Shown here piece after piece: positions 8,064 through 16,100 of a stretch of DNA of 41,074 nucleotides (positions are counted from its first letter, which is position 1; every line of letters begins with the position of its first letter). The notes under the pieces are model-generated. The model was not told the origin of the DNA. It did no database searches and saw nothing but the letters and a program-made list of their open reading frames with translations. The stretch lies in the NCBI GenBank assembly GCA_964434425.1, contig CAYSVH010000017.1:1-41074 (forward strand), given 5' to 3'. The position numbers and the translations under genes are program-made. Source of the DNA: CALMEC01 sp964434425 (GTDB taxonomy: Bacteria; Actinomycetota; Thermoleophilia; Miltoncostaeales; Miltoncostaeaceae).

Positions 8064-8882
8064 TCAGGTCCCGGTGGTCGTCGCGATCGTCCGGGCGTAG
8101 GCGCGCTCGTACTCACGGACCTGGGACTCACGGGAGCGCATGGGGCATCCGGCGCACTTGCGGCGGCCGTCGAGCCAGCGATAGGCGAGGCAACAGGAGT
8201 CCCCTCCCGTCACGAGGACGGATCCGGCGACCGTGGCGATCGTGAACATGCACGGGGCGGCGCGTGCCAGCCGCATGTCCGAGGCCAGTATCTCGCCCGC
8301 ACGGCGGCGGATCTCGCTCGACCGGCCGGCGTGGTTGGCCCAGTTGGTGAGCGCACCGACGAGATGCCAGGCCGTGACACCCCACAGGGCCGAGACGGCA
8401 AGGCCGGACGCACGCGCCAGCCGTTCGAGGAACGGCTCGACGATGCGATCCAGGAGCGCGGTCACGGTCCGGTCGACCAGTTCGTCGACCTCGACCACCC
8501 GCGCATCGTCGTGACGGCAGGCCACGTCGACGGGCAGGCAGACGAACGTCGGGTCGAGGACGGCCAGCGCGCTCTGCCCGGTGACACCGTCCCGCGATGC
8601 GACGAAGAGCGTGCTGTCGTCGATGCGCATCGGCGCCCGGCGCATGATGGCCAGGGCGTTCGTGATGGCCGACAGCGGGGCGATCCACCGGTTCGCCGTG
8701 ATCACCGCCGCGGGACCGGGTTCGTCACCGATCGTCGCGCAGGTCGCGGCGATCTCCGCCTCGACGTCCACCCATCCGAGCGGGACGACTCCGTGTGGCG
8801 CGCTCCCGACCGAGACGGCCGGGATGAGGTGCGCACCACAGCGGAGTGCCGATCTCAGGGGGTGGACCGGCATGTCCCTCAT
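8064..8882 (-). CDS. FhuF-like (2Fe-2S) ferric-iron reductase-type protein
   Basis: A 272-residue protein. Its C-terminus carries C230-C231-x11-C243-x2-C246 (CCLAYRWLDGRRKCAGC), the cysteine pattern that binds the unusual 2Fe-2S cluster of FhuF siderophore-iron reductases. The rest is an alpha-helical, low-similarity domain, as in other actinobacterial members. The likely role is reduction of ferric-siderophore iron in the cytoplasm. No siderophore or transporter gene is next to it. The start at ATG 8880-8882 has no clear Shine-Dalgarno. ATG 8871-8873, three codons in, follows GAGGG and is an alternative. Confidence 0.75.
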   Translation of the reverse strand: MRDMPVHPLRSALRCGAHLIPAVSVGSAPHGVVPLGWVDVEAEIAATCATIGDEPGPAAVITANRWIAPLSAITNALAIMRRAPMRIDDSTLFVASRDGVTGQSALAVLDPTFVCLPVDVACRHDDARVVEVDELVDRTVTALLDRIVEPFLERLARASGLAVSALWGVTAWHLVGALTNWANHAGRSSEIRRRAGEILASDMRLARAAPCMFTIATVAGSVLVTGGDSCCLAYRWLDGRRKCAGCPMRSRESQVREYERAYARTIATTTGT

Positions 8883-9035
8883 GGGGAGGTAGCCGACCGG
8901 ATGGTCGGTGTCACGCCACCTCCCGCATGGCGGTGGGGCCGAGGGCCCCGCCGTCCGTCGGTGAGCCGGACACGGTTCGGCACCGGGGTCCTGCGACCCT
9001 CCGTCCCCCCGCGAACGACGTCAGGAACGAAAAGC

Positions 9036-9106
9036 CGGTGTCGCGCGGGATCCCCCCGAAAGTGCTCGTGACATGTCACGAGCAGGGCCCCGCTCACGCG
9101 ACACCG
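9036..9106. promoter_or_regulatory. Nested palindrome, candidate operator or cruciform
   Basis: At the centre, 9063-9084 is a perfect 22-bp palindrome with core GCTCGTGACATGTCACGAGC. Around it CGGTGTCGCG (9036-9045) and CGCGACACCG (9097-9106) form a perfect 10-bp outer inverted repeat. A 22-bp perfect palindrome without loop looks more like a dimeric-repressor site than an RNA terminator. It lies 180 bases upstream of the fhuF-like start. It does not match the IdeR/DtxR or LexA box patterns I know. Confidence 0.55.
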
Positions 9107-9128
9107 ACCACTCCCCCTGCGGATGCGC

Positions 9129-9407
9129 TCATCCCCAGGGAGACCGTTGCGGCGCCGAGTACGGTCGCCGCCGAAACCGTTGTCCATCCGCCATCCGGTG
9201 ATCCGGATCGCCCACGACGTCGGTTTCCGAAGACTCTGGATCGACGATCACCCGAGACACCCGCCCGATCCGTACCAACGAATGAGCGTCGCTGTCCACC
9301 GGAGAGTTGGGTGCCTGGGCAACCGTCAGCGGAGGAAGGGACGTCACCCCAGGGCGAAGCGACGTCCCACCGGCCACAACCGCCAGAATGCGAAGAGCCC
9401 GTCGCAC
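9129..9407 (-). CDS. Doubtful small secreted-protein-like ORF
   Basis: A GTG-start frame of 92 codons begins MRRALRILAVVAGGTSLRP, somewhat like a signal peptide, but the remainder is not recognisable. A neighbouring frame ends in a hydrophobic stretch, TTVSAATVLGAATVSLGM, so a frameshifted old gene is conceivable. It lies downstream of the promoter-like pair at 9468-9496. I list it only because nothing better occupies this region; it may well be noise. Confidence 0.2.
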   Translation of the reverse strand: MRRALRILAVVAGGTSLRPGVTSLPPLTVAQAPNSPVDSDAHSLVRIGRVSRVIVDPESSETDVVGDPDHRMADGQRFRRRPYSAPQRSPWG

Positions 9408-9467
9408 TGCCGCAGTGCCACCCTCTTGCGCGATCTCTAACGGTAATGGCCGTTTCCATATTCGGGA

Positions 9468-9496
9468 ACCCTAAACATTTGGGCCGGCATGTGCAA
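9468..9496 (-). promoter_or_regulatory. Possible sigma70-type promoter
   Basis: Minus-strand TTGCAC (9491-9496), exactly 17 bases, then TAGGGT (9468-9473). The local AT content is higher than in the surroundings, with ATATGGAAACGG just downstream. It would transcribe toward the palindrome and the fhuF-like gene, leaving a leader of nearly 600 nt. No experimental support is visible. Confidence 0.35.
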
Positions 9497-9534
9497 GGGC
9501 TTCCGCCGACCAATTTCGAAAGGGCGGAAAGCCC
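9497..9534. other. Hairpin with AT-rich loop
   Basis: GGGCTTCCGCC (9497-9507) pairs with GGCGGAAAGCCC (9523-9534) apart from one bulged base, with a loop containing TTTCGAAA. It directly abuts the -35-like element at 9491-9496. It could terminate leuB transcription before the next unit or be a regulator site. There is no T-run after it on either strand. Confidence 0.4.
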
Positions 9535-9774
9535 CCGCTACGACGGGGTTCTCGCCCGGCGGGGCACCGGCGTGGTCGACGAGGGACGGCGTTCTCCGAC
9601 GCGGTCGTCGACCAACGGGCGTCCGCGTTCCGGCCACTCCCGCGGTCCGCCGGCCGGGCGCACGTCGACAGTGGTGACCGGCACCGCCACCCCGTTCGCT
9701 CCGCTCAGCAGAACGCCACGACCGTCGCACGCGAATCGCCACGCGGTCTCCCCGCCGCGGCGGGTTTCCCTGAG

Positions 9775-9799
9775 CCGGGAACCGCGTGGCGGTTCCCGG
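9775..9799. terminator. Strong hairpin downstream of leuB
   Basis: CCGGGAACCGC (9775-9785), loop GTG, GCGGTTCCCGG (9789-9799): an 11-bp perfect stem with a 3-base loop, about 120 bases past the leuB stop. The palindrome CCCGCCGCGGCGGG lies just beside it. There is no T-tract, so it would be an atypical terminator or an mRNA-end stabiliser. Confidence 0.4.
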
Positions 9800-9922
9800 C
9801 CGCGCCTCCTCGCGACGCTCTGTACGCGACCACCGAGATGGTTCCGATGTTCCGGGGGTCCCGCCCGTGCCCCGCGGGGGATTCACTCGGGAACCGCCTG
9901 CGGAGTCTCTTGCCCAGGACCG

Positions 9923-10975
9923 CTAGCCCAGCCGGGTGAGGAGGAGGTCGCCGACCTCCCGCGTGGTGAGTGCCCCTCCGAGGTCCGGGGTGCGGTGTCC
10001 GTCCTCCAAGAGGCCCGCGACGGCGTCCTCGATCCGGCCGGCACCCTCGGCGCAGTCCAGCGAGTACCGCAGCATCATGGCCGCCGAGAGGCACGTGGCG
10101 AGGGGATTCGCGATCCCCTGGCCGGCGATGTCGGGCGCCGATCCGTGCACCGGCTCGTAGAGGCCCGGACCGTCGGAGCCCAGGCTGGCCGAGGGCAGCA
10201 TGCCGATGGACCCCGTGATCATGGCCGCCTCGTCGCTCAGGATGTCGCCGAACATGTTCTCGGTCACGATCACATCGAAGTCGGACGGGCGTGAGACCAG
10301 CTGCATGGCGGCGTTGTCGACCAGCATGTGGTCGAGCTCGACGTCCGGGTGATCGGCCGCCACCTCGAGGACCGTCTCACGCCACAGGCGCGAGCTCTCG
10401 AGGACGTTGGCCTTGTCGACCGACGTGACACGGCCGCTCCGCCCCTTCGCGGCGCGGAAGCCCCACTCGGCCACGCGGCGCACCTCGTCCTTCGTGTAGA
10501 GGCACGTGTCGTACGCGGAGTCCCCGTCGCGCTCGCGTTTGCCGAAGTAGATGCCACCCGTCAATTCGCGGATGACGAGAAGGTCCGTGCCCTCGATGCG
10601 ATCGCGGCGGAGCGGGCTCGCGTCGTACAACGCCGGGAACGGCCGCACCGGCCGCAGGTTGGCGAAGAGCCCGAGGCCGGCGCGAAGACCGAGCAGTCCC
10701 TGCTCGGGGCGCGGCGCGTCGGGATCCGTCGTGTCCCACTTCGGTCCGCCCACCGCGCCGAGCAGCACGGCGTCCGCCGCCTGACATGCGGCCAGGACCT
10801 CGTCCGTGAGGGCGGTCCCGTGTGCGTCGATGGACACACCGCCCATGAGGTGGTCCTGCCACGTGATCGACAGACCGTGTGCGGCCGTGACCACGTCGAC
10901 GACGCGCCGCGTCTCGTCCACGACCTCGGGGCCGATACCGTCACCGGCGAGTGAAACCACCGTCCTGTCTGCCAT
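9923..10975 (-). CDS. leuB: 3-isopropylmalate dehydrogenase
   Basis: NAD-dependent oxidative decarboxylation of 3-isopropylmalate in leucine synthesis. With a citramalate synthase nearby it may also act on methylmalate for isoleucine (inference). The 350 residues begin VSLAGDGIGPEVV. LLGAVGGPKWD and RELTGGIYFGKR are the family substrate loops, and the dehydrogenase signature is NMFGDILSDEAAMITGSIGMLPSASLG, followed by LYEPVHGSAPDIAGQGIANP. I chose ATG 10973-10975 because MADRTVVSLAGDGIGP is the standard N-terminus and GGAG precedes it; the frame is open further upstream without similarity. leuA, leuC and leuD are not in the window. Confidence 0.95.
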   Translation of the reverse strand: MADRTVVSLAGDGIGPEVVDETRRVVDVVTAAHGLSITWQDHLMGGVSIDAHGTALTDEVLAACQAADAVLLGAVGGPKWDTTDPDAPRPEQGLLGLRAGLGLFANLRPVRPFPALYDASPLRRDRIEGTDLLVIRELTGGIYFGKRERDGDSAYDTCLYTKDEVRRVAEWGFRAAKGRSGRVTSVDKANVLESSRLWRETVLEVAADHPDVELDHMLVDNAAMQLVSRPSDFDVIVTENMFGDILSDEAAMITGSIGMLPSASLGSDGPGLYEPVHGSAPDIAGQGIANPLATCLSAAMMLRYSLDCAEGAGRIEDAVAGLLEDGHRTPDLGGALTTREVGDLLLTRLG

Positions 10976-11045
10976 CCCACACTCCACGTCTCGAGATTGT
11001 CCGGCGAGAGAGGCTACCGGCCCGGTCGCGCCCGCGGACCGGGGG

Positions 11046-11984
11046 TCAGGCCTCGTCGGCCTCCGCCGCGACCACCGACTCGGCCCACTGCGCGAGCCCG
11101 GTGACGTTGTTGTCGGCCCAGAGCGTGAACTCCCAGCGATGCCGGCCGGCGTCGTCCGACACGACCGCGTCCACCGGAAGGGTTCGGTCGATCTCCTCGC
11201 CGACGGCCTCCACCGAACCGCCGCTCCGCCAGCCGCGCAGGGCCGCCTCGGCCAACGTCGTCTGGCGTTCGGCGGCGATCGCGATCGCGTCGGCGGCCGT
11301 GTCGATGACGCCGAAGTGCGGCAGGAGCAGGCGCTCGGCACGCCGCTCGTCGAGACGACGGAGCGTGGTGAGAGCCATGTCGAGGTTGAAGTCCGGCGGC
11401 GGCACCGTCGGGTACATCGCGGCCCCCGGGAACCTCACGCCGAGGGCGTCGCCGGTGAAGAGCGACCCCGTGTGCGCGTCGAGGAGCGCCATCTGATGAC
11501 GGGCGTGCCCCGGCGCGTCCATGACCTCCAGCTCCCGGGCACCCCCGAGCGGGATGCGTCCCCCCTCCTCCACCGCCTCGATGCGTTCGGCCTCGACCGG
11601 ACGCAGGTCGCCGTAGATCGGCGCGAGGTCACCGTAGACGGCGAACGACGACTCGATGAGGCGTGCCGGCTCGGCGAGGTGGCGGGCGCCGCGACGGTGG
11701 ACGAACAGCCGCGCCCGGGGAAACGTCCGCATCACGTCCCCGACGCCGCCGCAGTGGTCGAGGTGGATGTGCGTGAGGACGATCTGGTCCAGATCGCCGG
11801 GCGCCACACCGAGGTCGCCGAGCGTCGCCGTGAGCGACTCGGCCGACGTGCGGGCACCGGTCTCGACGAGCGTGAGCCGTTCCGCCCGCACGAGATAGGC
11901 GGCGGTGAGACCGGATTCGCCCCCCAGCATGGTGTCGATGAGGGTGATGTCGGAGGTGACGGCGGTCGTGTCGGCTGCAGACAT
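11046..11984 (-). CDS. Metallo-beta-lactamase-fold hydrolase
   Basis: A 312-residue MBL-fold protein. It carries HIHLDHCGG, the HxHxDH metal motif, at about residues 72-80, then DAPGHARHQ and TGDALG with further metal ligands, and LLPHFG near the C-terminal side. The last 90 residues form an extra helical extension after the catalytic domain. The layout resembles cytosolic MBL hydrolases of the glyoxalase II/Lactonase type, but the substrate cannot be told. It is transcribed away from rpiA; the two starts are 32 bases apart and must share a divergent promoter region. The upstream frame extension to 12188 overlaps rpiA and was rejected. Confidence 0.82.
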   Translation of the reverse strand: MSAADTTAVTSDITLIDTMLGGESGLTAAYLVRAERLTLVETGARTSAESLTATLGDLGVAPGDLDQIVLTHIHLDHCGGVGDVMRTFPRARLFVHRRGARHLAEPARLIESSFAVYGDLAPIYGDLRPVEAERIEAVEEGGRIPLGGARELEVMDAPGHARHQMALLDAHTGSLFTGDALGVRFPGAAMYPTVPPPDFNLDMALTTLRRLDERRAERLLLPHFGVIDTAADAIAIAAERQTTLAEAALRGWRSGGSVEAVGEEIDRTLPVDAVVSDDAGRHRWEFTLWADNNVTGLAQWAESVVAAEADEA

Positions 11985-12016
11985 GGCCGATCCAGTCTCG
12001 CATAGCCTTAGGCGCC

Positions 12017-12682
12017 GTGGACGAGAACGACAGACAGGCATCCTGGGACGCCGCCGGAGCCGCCGCCGCCGCCCTCGTGGAGGAGGGCATGCGCCTGGGG
12101 CTGGGCACCGGCCGATCGGCCGCCGCGGGCATCCGAGCCGTGGGTCGCCGGGTGCGCGACGGACTGCGCTGCACCGGTGTGCCGACATCCGTCGCGAGCG
12201 ATGAGCTGGCCGCGGCGGAGGGCATCACGCGCATCGCCCTGGACGGGCCCCTCGATCTCGCCTTCGACGGTGCCGATGCGGTGACGGCGGACGGCCTGGT
12301 CGTGAAGGGCGCCGGGGGCGCCATGGTGCGCGAGCGCATCGTCGCGCTGGCCGCACGGCGCTTCATCGTGCTCATCGACGACACCAAGTGCGTGGAGAGC
12401 CTGGACGAATGGGGTCGCCTGCCCCTCGCCGTCCTGCCCTTCGCCGAGCTGTCGGTCACCGCCGCACTCACCGGGTTGAACCCGATCCGGCGGGAGGCGC
12501 TCTCGGACGACGGCCTCGTGCTCATCGACATCGAACCGCCCGCGGGATCCGACTGGCGGCGGGTCGCCGACGACGTGGCCGCGCTGCCGGGCGTGGTGGA
12601 CCACGGGCTCTTCGTGGTCGACCCGGACGACGTGCTGGTGGGACGGCCCGACGGGGCGCACCCCATGCCCTCGGTCCGGTGA
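12017..12682 (+). CDS. rpiA: Ribose-5-phosphate isomerase A
   Basis: Interconverts ribose 5-phosphate and ribulose 5-phosphate in the pentose phosphate pathway. The 221 residues show LGLGTGRSAAAGI (phosphate loop), FDGADAV with a catalytic Asp, VVKGAGGAMVRERIV with the family lysine/glutamate pattern, and a C-terminal VVDHGLFV. The start is GTG 12017. No Shine-Dalgarno is obvious, and TAGCCT eight bases upstream could be a -10 for a leaderless transcript. murT follows after 4 bases, so rpiA probably begins the operon rpiA-murT-methyltransferase-gatD. Confidence 0.93.
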   Translation: MDENDRQASWDAAGAAAAALVEEGMRLGLGTGRSAAAGIRAVGRRVRDGLRCTGVPTSVASDELAAAEGITRIALDGPLDLAFDGADAVTADGLVVKGAGGAMVRERIVALAARRFIVLIDDTKCVESLDEWGRLPLAVLPFAELSVTAALTGLNPIRREALSDDGLVLIDIEPPAGSDWRRVADDVAALPGVVDHGLFVVDPDDVLVGRPDGAHPMPSVR

Positions 12683-12686
12683 GCGG

Positions 12687-14057
12687 GTGATCCACCCGGC
12701 AGAGCTCATCGCCCGCGGAGCCGGCGCGCTGTCGCGGCGGCTCGGCCGCGGCGGCGGTACCAGCCTTCCGGGCAAGGTGCTCGTGCGACTGCGTCCCGCC
12801 GCATTGTCGTCGCTCCGACGAAAGCTGCCGCGCGGGAGCCTGGTGGTGTCGGCCACCAACGGCAAGACGACGACCTCGCGCCTCATCGTGGACGCGGTCC
12901 GGCGGCGGGGGCATCCCCTCGTGACCAATCCGAGCGGCGCGAACCTCGTATCCGGCGTCGGCACCGCATTGCTCGAGGCACCGTCCGGCGCGGATGCGCT
13001 GGGGCTCTTCGAGGTGGACGAGGCCGCCCTCCCCGCCGTCGTGGACGCACTGCATCCACGGGTGATCCTGCTGATGAACCTGTTTCGTGATCAGCTCGAC
13101 CGGTACGGGGAGCTGGAGCACCTGATCGCCGGCTGGCGACGAATGCTGGCCGACGCACCGGCCGACGCCGTCGTCGTCCTGAACGCTGACGACCCAGGCA
13201 TCGCGCAACTGGCCGACGCCCACCCGAACGTCAGGTTCTTCGGGATCGACGCCACGGACGTGACCCTGAGCGATCTTCCCCACGCCGCGGACTCGACGCG
13301 GTGCCGGCGGTGCGGTGACCAGCTGGTCTACGACGTCGTCCTGCTCGGCCACCTCGGCCATTGGCGCTGCGACGCCTGTGGGTGGAGCCGCCCGGCTCCC
13401 GACGTCGCCGCCACCGCCGTCGCGCTCGACGGGTTCACGGGCCTGTCACTGACCCTGCGGTCTCCGGCCGGCACGATCGAGGTGCCGCACCTGGCGCTCC
13501 CCGGTCTCCACAACGCGTACAACGCCACCGCCGCCGCGGCCGCCGCTCTGGCGCTCGGCACCCCCGTCGCCGACATCGAGCAGGGACTCGCGGGCAGCCG
13601 CGCCGCCTTCGGCCGGTCGGAGCGGGTCCGCCTCAACGAGCGCGACCTGGTGCTCCTTCTGGTCAAGAACCCGACCGGGGCGAACGAGATCGTCCGGACC
13701 CTTCATCTCGATCCCGAGCCCTTGGACCTCGTCCTCATCCTCAACGACCGGACGGCCGACGGCCGCGACGTGTCGTGGATCTGGGACATCGACTACGAGC
13801 CGCTCCTCCCCCGCATCCGTCATCTGACCGTCGCCGGTGACCGTGCGTACGACCTCGCCCTGCGATTCCGGTACGCCGGGTTCGACATGGACCGCCTCAC
13901 GGTGGAGCCCGGCGGTCTGGCGGCCGTCGAATCCGCCTCGGCGCGGGCACCGGAGGGACGACCGGTCTATGTCCTTCCCACGTACACGGCCATGCTGGCG
14001 CTGCGTCGCGGGCTGGAGAGCCGTGGAGCCGTGGAGGCCTTCTGGAATGAGCGGTGA
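12687..14057 (+). CDS. murT: Lipid II isoglutaminyl synthase, MurT subunit
   Basis: With GatD it amidates the D-glutamate of lipid II to D-isoglutamine. The 456-residue Mur-ligase-like protein has the ATP loop SATNGKTTTSRL (55-66), FEVDEAALP, and the cytosolic-ligase middle domain. A four-cysteine ribbon (C206, C209, C228, C231) is the hallmark insertion of MurT. The C-terminal DUF1727 domain contains ILNDRTADGRDVSWIWD, with the conserved Asp thought to work with GatD. The GTG start sits 4 bases after rpiA. Its 3' end overlaps the methyltransferase by 11 bases. Confidence 0.95.
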   Translation: MIHPAELIARGAGALSRRLGRGGGTSLPGKVLVRLRPAALSSLRRKLPRGSLVVSATNGKTTTSRLIVDAVRRRGHPLVTNPSGANLVSGVGTALLEAPSGADALGLFEVDEAALPAVVDALHPRVILLMNLFRDQLDRYGELEHLIAGWRRMLADAPADAVVVLNADDPGIAQLADAHPNVRFFGIDATDVTLSDLPHAADSTRCRRCGDQLVYDVVLLGHLGHWRCDACGWSRPAPDVAATAVALDGFTGLSLTLRSPAGTIEVPHLALPGLHNAYNATAAAAAALALGTPVADIEQGLAGSRAAFGRSERVRLNERDLVLLLVKNPTGANEIVRTLHLDPEPLDLVLILNDRTADGRDVSWIWDIDYEPLLPRIRHLTVAGDRAYDLALRFRYAGFDMDRLTVEPGGLAAVESASARAPEGRPVYVLPTYTAMLALRRGLESRGAVEAFWNER

Positions 14058-14820
14058 CGCCGTCCGCGTGGAGCGCACGATCGGCACGCCGGCCGACCGG
14101 TTCGCCCTCGAGCACGCCCACTACGTGGAGGACATCGACCACTGGCGCGCCATCGCCCGCGACGCCGGAGGCGAGGTGCTCGATCTGGCGGCCGCGACGG
14201 GCCGCGTCGCGCTTGCCCTCGCGCGGGACGGTCATCACGTGACGGCCGTCGACCACGACCCCGCCATGATCGAGCAGATCGTCCTCGCCACCACGGTCGA
14301 ACGTGACCTGCCCGGACACGTCGATGCGGTGGTGGCCGACCTCCGCACGCTCGAGCTGGGGCGCACGTTCCCGGCCGCCGTCCTTCCCATGAACACCCTC
14401 CAGGCCTTCGTCGCGCCCGAGGACCGCCGCGCCGTCCTGCGGAACGTCCGGGCGCACCTCGAACCGGCCGGCCTCTTCGCCTTCGACGTGGTCATGGCCG
14501 ACCTCCCCGCACTCGCGGACATCGTCGGCGACATCATCCCGGGTGTGGTCCATCACGATCCGTCCGGGGTCACGTTGCGTCACGCCGCCAGGTTCGACTC
14601 CGTCGATACGGAGACCGGGACCGTCCGGTTCACCATCCTGATCGACGACGGCGACACCCGGTACGAGCGGGAGCACGAGGTGCACCTGTTCGCCCCCTCC
14701 GAGCTCGTGGAGATCCTCGCGGAGTCCGATCTGCACGTCCTGGCCGCGCACGGGGACTTCGACGGAGCACCGCTCGACGAGACGTCCGAGCGACAGATCT
14801 ACCGATGTGAGGCCGTATGA
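14047..14820 (+). CDS. Class I SAM-dependent methyltransferase between murT and gatD
   Basis: A 257-residue Rossmann-fold methyltransferase. VLDLAAATGRVALALARDGHHVTAVDHDP (about 38-66) covers motif I and the acidic end of strand 2; the usual GxGxG is altered to AAATGR, yet the TGR is kept. VVADLRTLEL and AAVLPMNTLQAF match motifs II-III, and VRAHLEPAGLFAFDV matches the next helix/strand. The substrate is not predictable from sequence. It starts inside the end of murT (11-base overlap) and ends in an ATGA overlap with gatD, so all three are probably co-translated. Methyltransferases are not a known part of the MurT/GatD complex. Confidence 0.87.
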   Translation: MSGDAVRVERTIGTPADRFALEHAHYVEDIDHWRAIARDAGGEVLDLAAATGRVALALARDGHHVTAVDHDPAMIEQIVLATTVERDLPGHVDAVVADLRTLELGRTFPAAVLPMNTLQAFVAPEDRRAVLRNVRAHLEPAGLFAFDVVMADLPALADIVGDIIPGVVHHDPSGVTLRHAARFDSVDTETGTVRFTILIDDGDTRYEREHEVHLFAPSELVEILAESDLHVLAAHGDFDGAPLDETSERQIYRCEAV

Positions 14821-15563
14821 CGCCCATCCGCCTGGTCCACCTGTACCCGCGCGAGCTCAACATCTACGCCGACCGCGGAAACCTCGCGGTGCTGGCCCAG
14901 CGCATGGCATGGCGGGGGCTCGAGCTCGAGATCGTCGAGGTCGGCCCGGGTGACACCCTCCCTCCCGACGGACACATCCACTACCTGGGAGGCGGGCAGG
15001 ACCGCGACCAGGCAATGGTCGCCGAGGACCTCGCCCGGACCAAGGGGCGGGAGCTCATCGCCCGCGTCGATGACGGTGCCGTCCTCTTCGCGGTCTGCGG
15101 CGGCTACCAGCTGGCCGGTCACGGCTACACCGGCGTGACGGGCGAACGTTTGCCCGGCATCGGCCTCCTCGACGCCGACACCATCGCCGAACCGTCCCGT
15201 CTCATCGGAGACATCGTGATCGCGGCCGAAGTCGACGGCGCCACCCACACCGTGGTGGGATTCGAGAACCACGCCGGACGCACACGGCTCGGCCCCGGCG
15301 CCCGACCGTTCGGAACGGTGATCACCGGCAACGGGAACAACGGCAAAGACGGCACCGAGGGCGCCGTCCGCGATCGCGCGATCGGCACCTACCTCCACGG
15401 CCCGCTGCTGCCGAAGAACCCCTGGCTCGCCGATCGCCTGCTCGCATGGGCGATCGCGTTCGCGACGGGTGACGAGGCGACGCTCGATCCCCTCGACGAC
15501 GACATGGAGACGGCGGCGCACACGGCGGCCATCGCCCGCGCGCGTCAGCCCAACCGCTCCTGA
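14817..15563 (+). CDS. gatD: Lipid II isoglutaminyl synthase, glutamine amidotransferase GatD
   Basis: Supplies ammonia from glutamine to MurT. It is a 248-residue CobQ/CobB-type class I amidotransferase: HYLGGGQDRDQ (oxyanion region), nucleophile C94 in FAVCGGYQLAGHGY, GFENHAGRT with GatD's typical substrate region, and catalytic H194 in TYLHGPLLPKNP. N-terminal LVHLYPRELNIYADRGN is characteristic of GatD. It is convergent with dut; the 93-base gap between them shows no strong terminator. Confidence 0.95.
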   Translation: MTPIRLVHLYPRELNIYADRGNLAVLAQRMAWRGLELEIVEVGPGDTLPPDGHIHYLGGGQDRDQAMVAEDLARTKGRELIARVDDGAVLFAVCGGYQLAGHGYTGVTGERLPGIGLLDADTIAEPSRLIGDIVIAAEVDGATHTVVGFENHAGRTRLGPGARPFGTVITGNGNNGKDGTEGAVRDRAIGTYLHGPLLPKNPWLADRLLAWAIAFATGDEATLDPLDDDMETAAHTAAIARARQPNRS

Positions 15564-15656
15564 CACGATGAAGAGCGGCGCCGCCCGGGTCAGCCCGCCG
15601 CCACGCCGGACACGCCTCACGGCGGCCAGAACGCCGAGCGGCACCGCACACACCCG

Positions 15657-16100
15657 TCAGCGACCGGTCGAACCGAACCCCTGGGTCCCGCGCCCGTCCG
15701 AGTCGGGCAGCCCGTCCACCATCTCGACCGCCAGCACCGGGCACGGGACGACCACGAGCTGGGCGATGCGGTCGCCCGCGGTCAGGGTCACGATGTCCTC
15801 GCCGTGGTTCACGAGGACGACGATGATCTCGCCCCGATACCCGGAATCGATGAGACCGGGGGCATTCGCCACCGTTACGCCGTTGCGGCGTGCGAGCCCC
15901 GACCTGGGGACCACCAGACCCGCCCAGCCCGCGGGAATCGCGACGGCCAGGCCGGTGCCGACGGCGGTGCGCTCGCCCGGGGCGATGGTCGTCGTCTCGA
16001 GCGCCGAGAGGTCGAGACCGGCGTCACCGGGGTGTGCGCGATGCAGCGGACGAGCGTCCGGGTGGAGACGCCGGACGGGGAGGCGCGGGAGGTCAGACAA
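15657..16100 (-). CDS. dut: dUTP diphosphatase
   Basis: Hydrolyses dUTP to dUMP, keeping uracil out of DNA. The 147 residues carry all five trimeric dUTPase motifs: AGLDLSA, VVPRSGLARRNGV, NAPGLIDSGYRGEI with the catalytic Asp, GDRIAQLVVVP and GRGTQGFGSTG, the glycine-rich C-terminal arm. The start is an uncommon TTG at 16098-16100, overlapping the dapL end by 8 bases. No better start gives the full motif set. Confidence 0.95.
   Translation of the reverse strand: MSDLPRLPVRRLHPDARPLHRAHPGDAGLDLSALETTTIAPGERTAVGTGLAVAIPAGWAGLVVPRSGLARRNGVTVANAPGLIDSGYRGEIIVVLVNHGEDIVTLTAGDRIAQLVVVPCPVLAVEMVDGLPDSDGRGTQGFGSTGR

Larger units (their letters stand above)
8883..9922. other. 1-kb gene-poor, palindrome-rich region
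   Basis: No reading frame here on either strand resembles a known protein. Frames are short, overlapping and arginine/proline-rich, as expected from GC-rich shadows. The stretch instead holds a nested inverted repeat at 9036-9106, a promoter-like pair at 9468-9496, a hairpin at 9497-9534 and a tight hairpin at 9775-9799, all listed separately. It separates fhuF-like from leuB, which point the same way. Confidence 0.6.

Noticed and set aside
9440..9540. Riboswitch (cyclic-di-GMP type or similar)
   Set aside because: The hairpin and AT-rich loop are suggestive, but the conserved bases of the riboswitch classes I know are not there and no start codon follows suitably.
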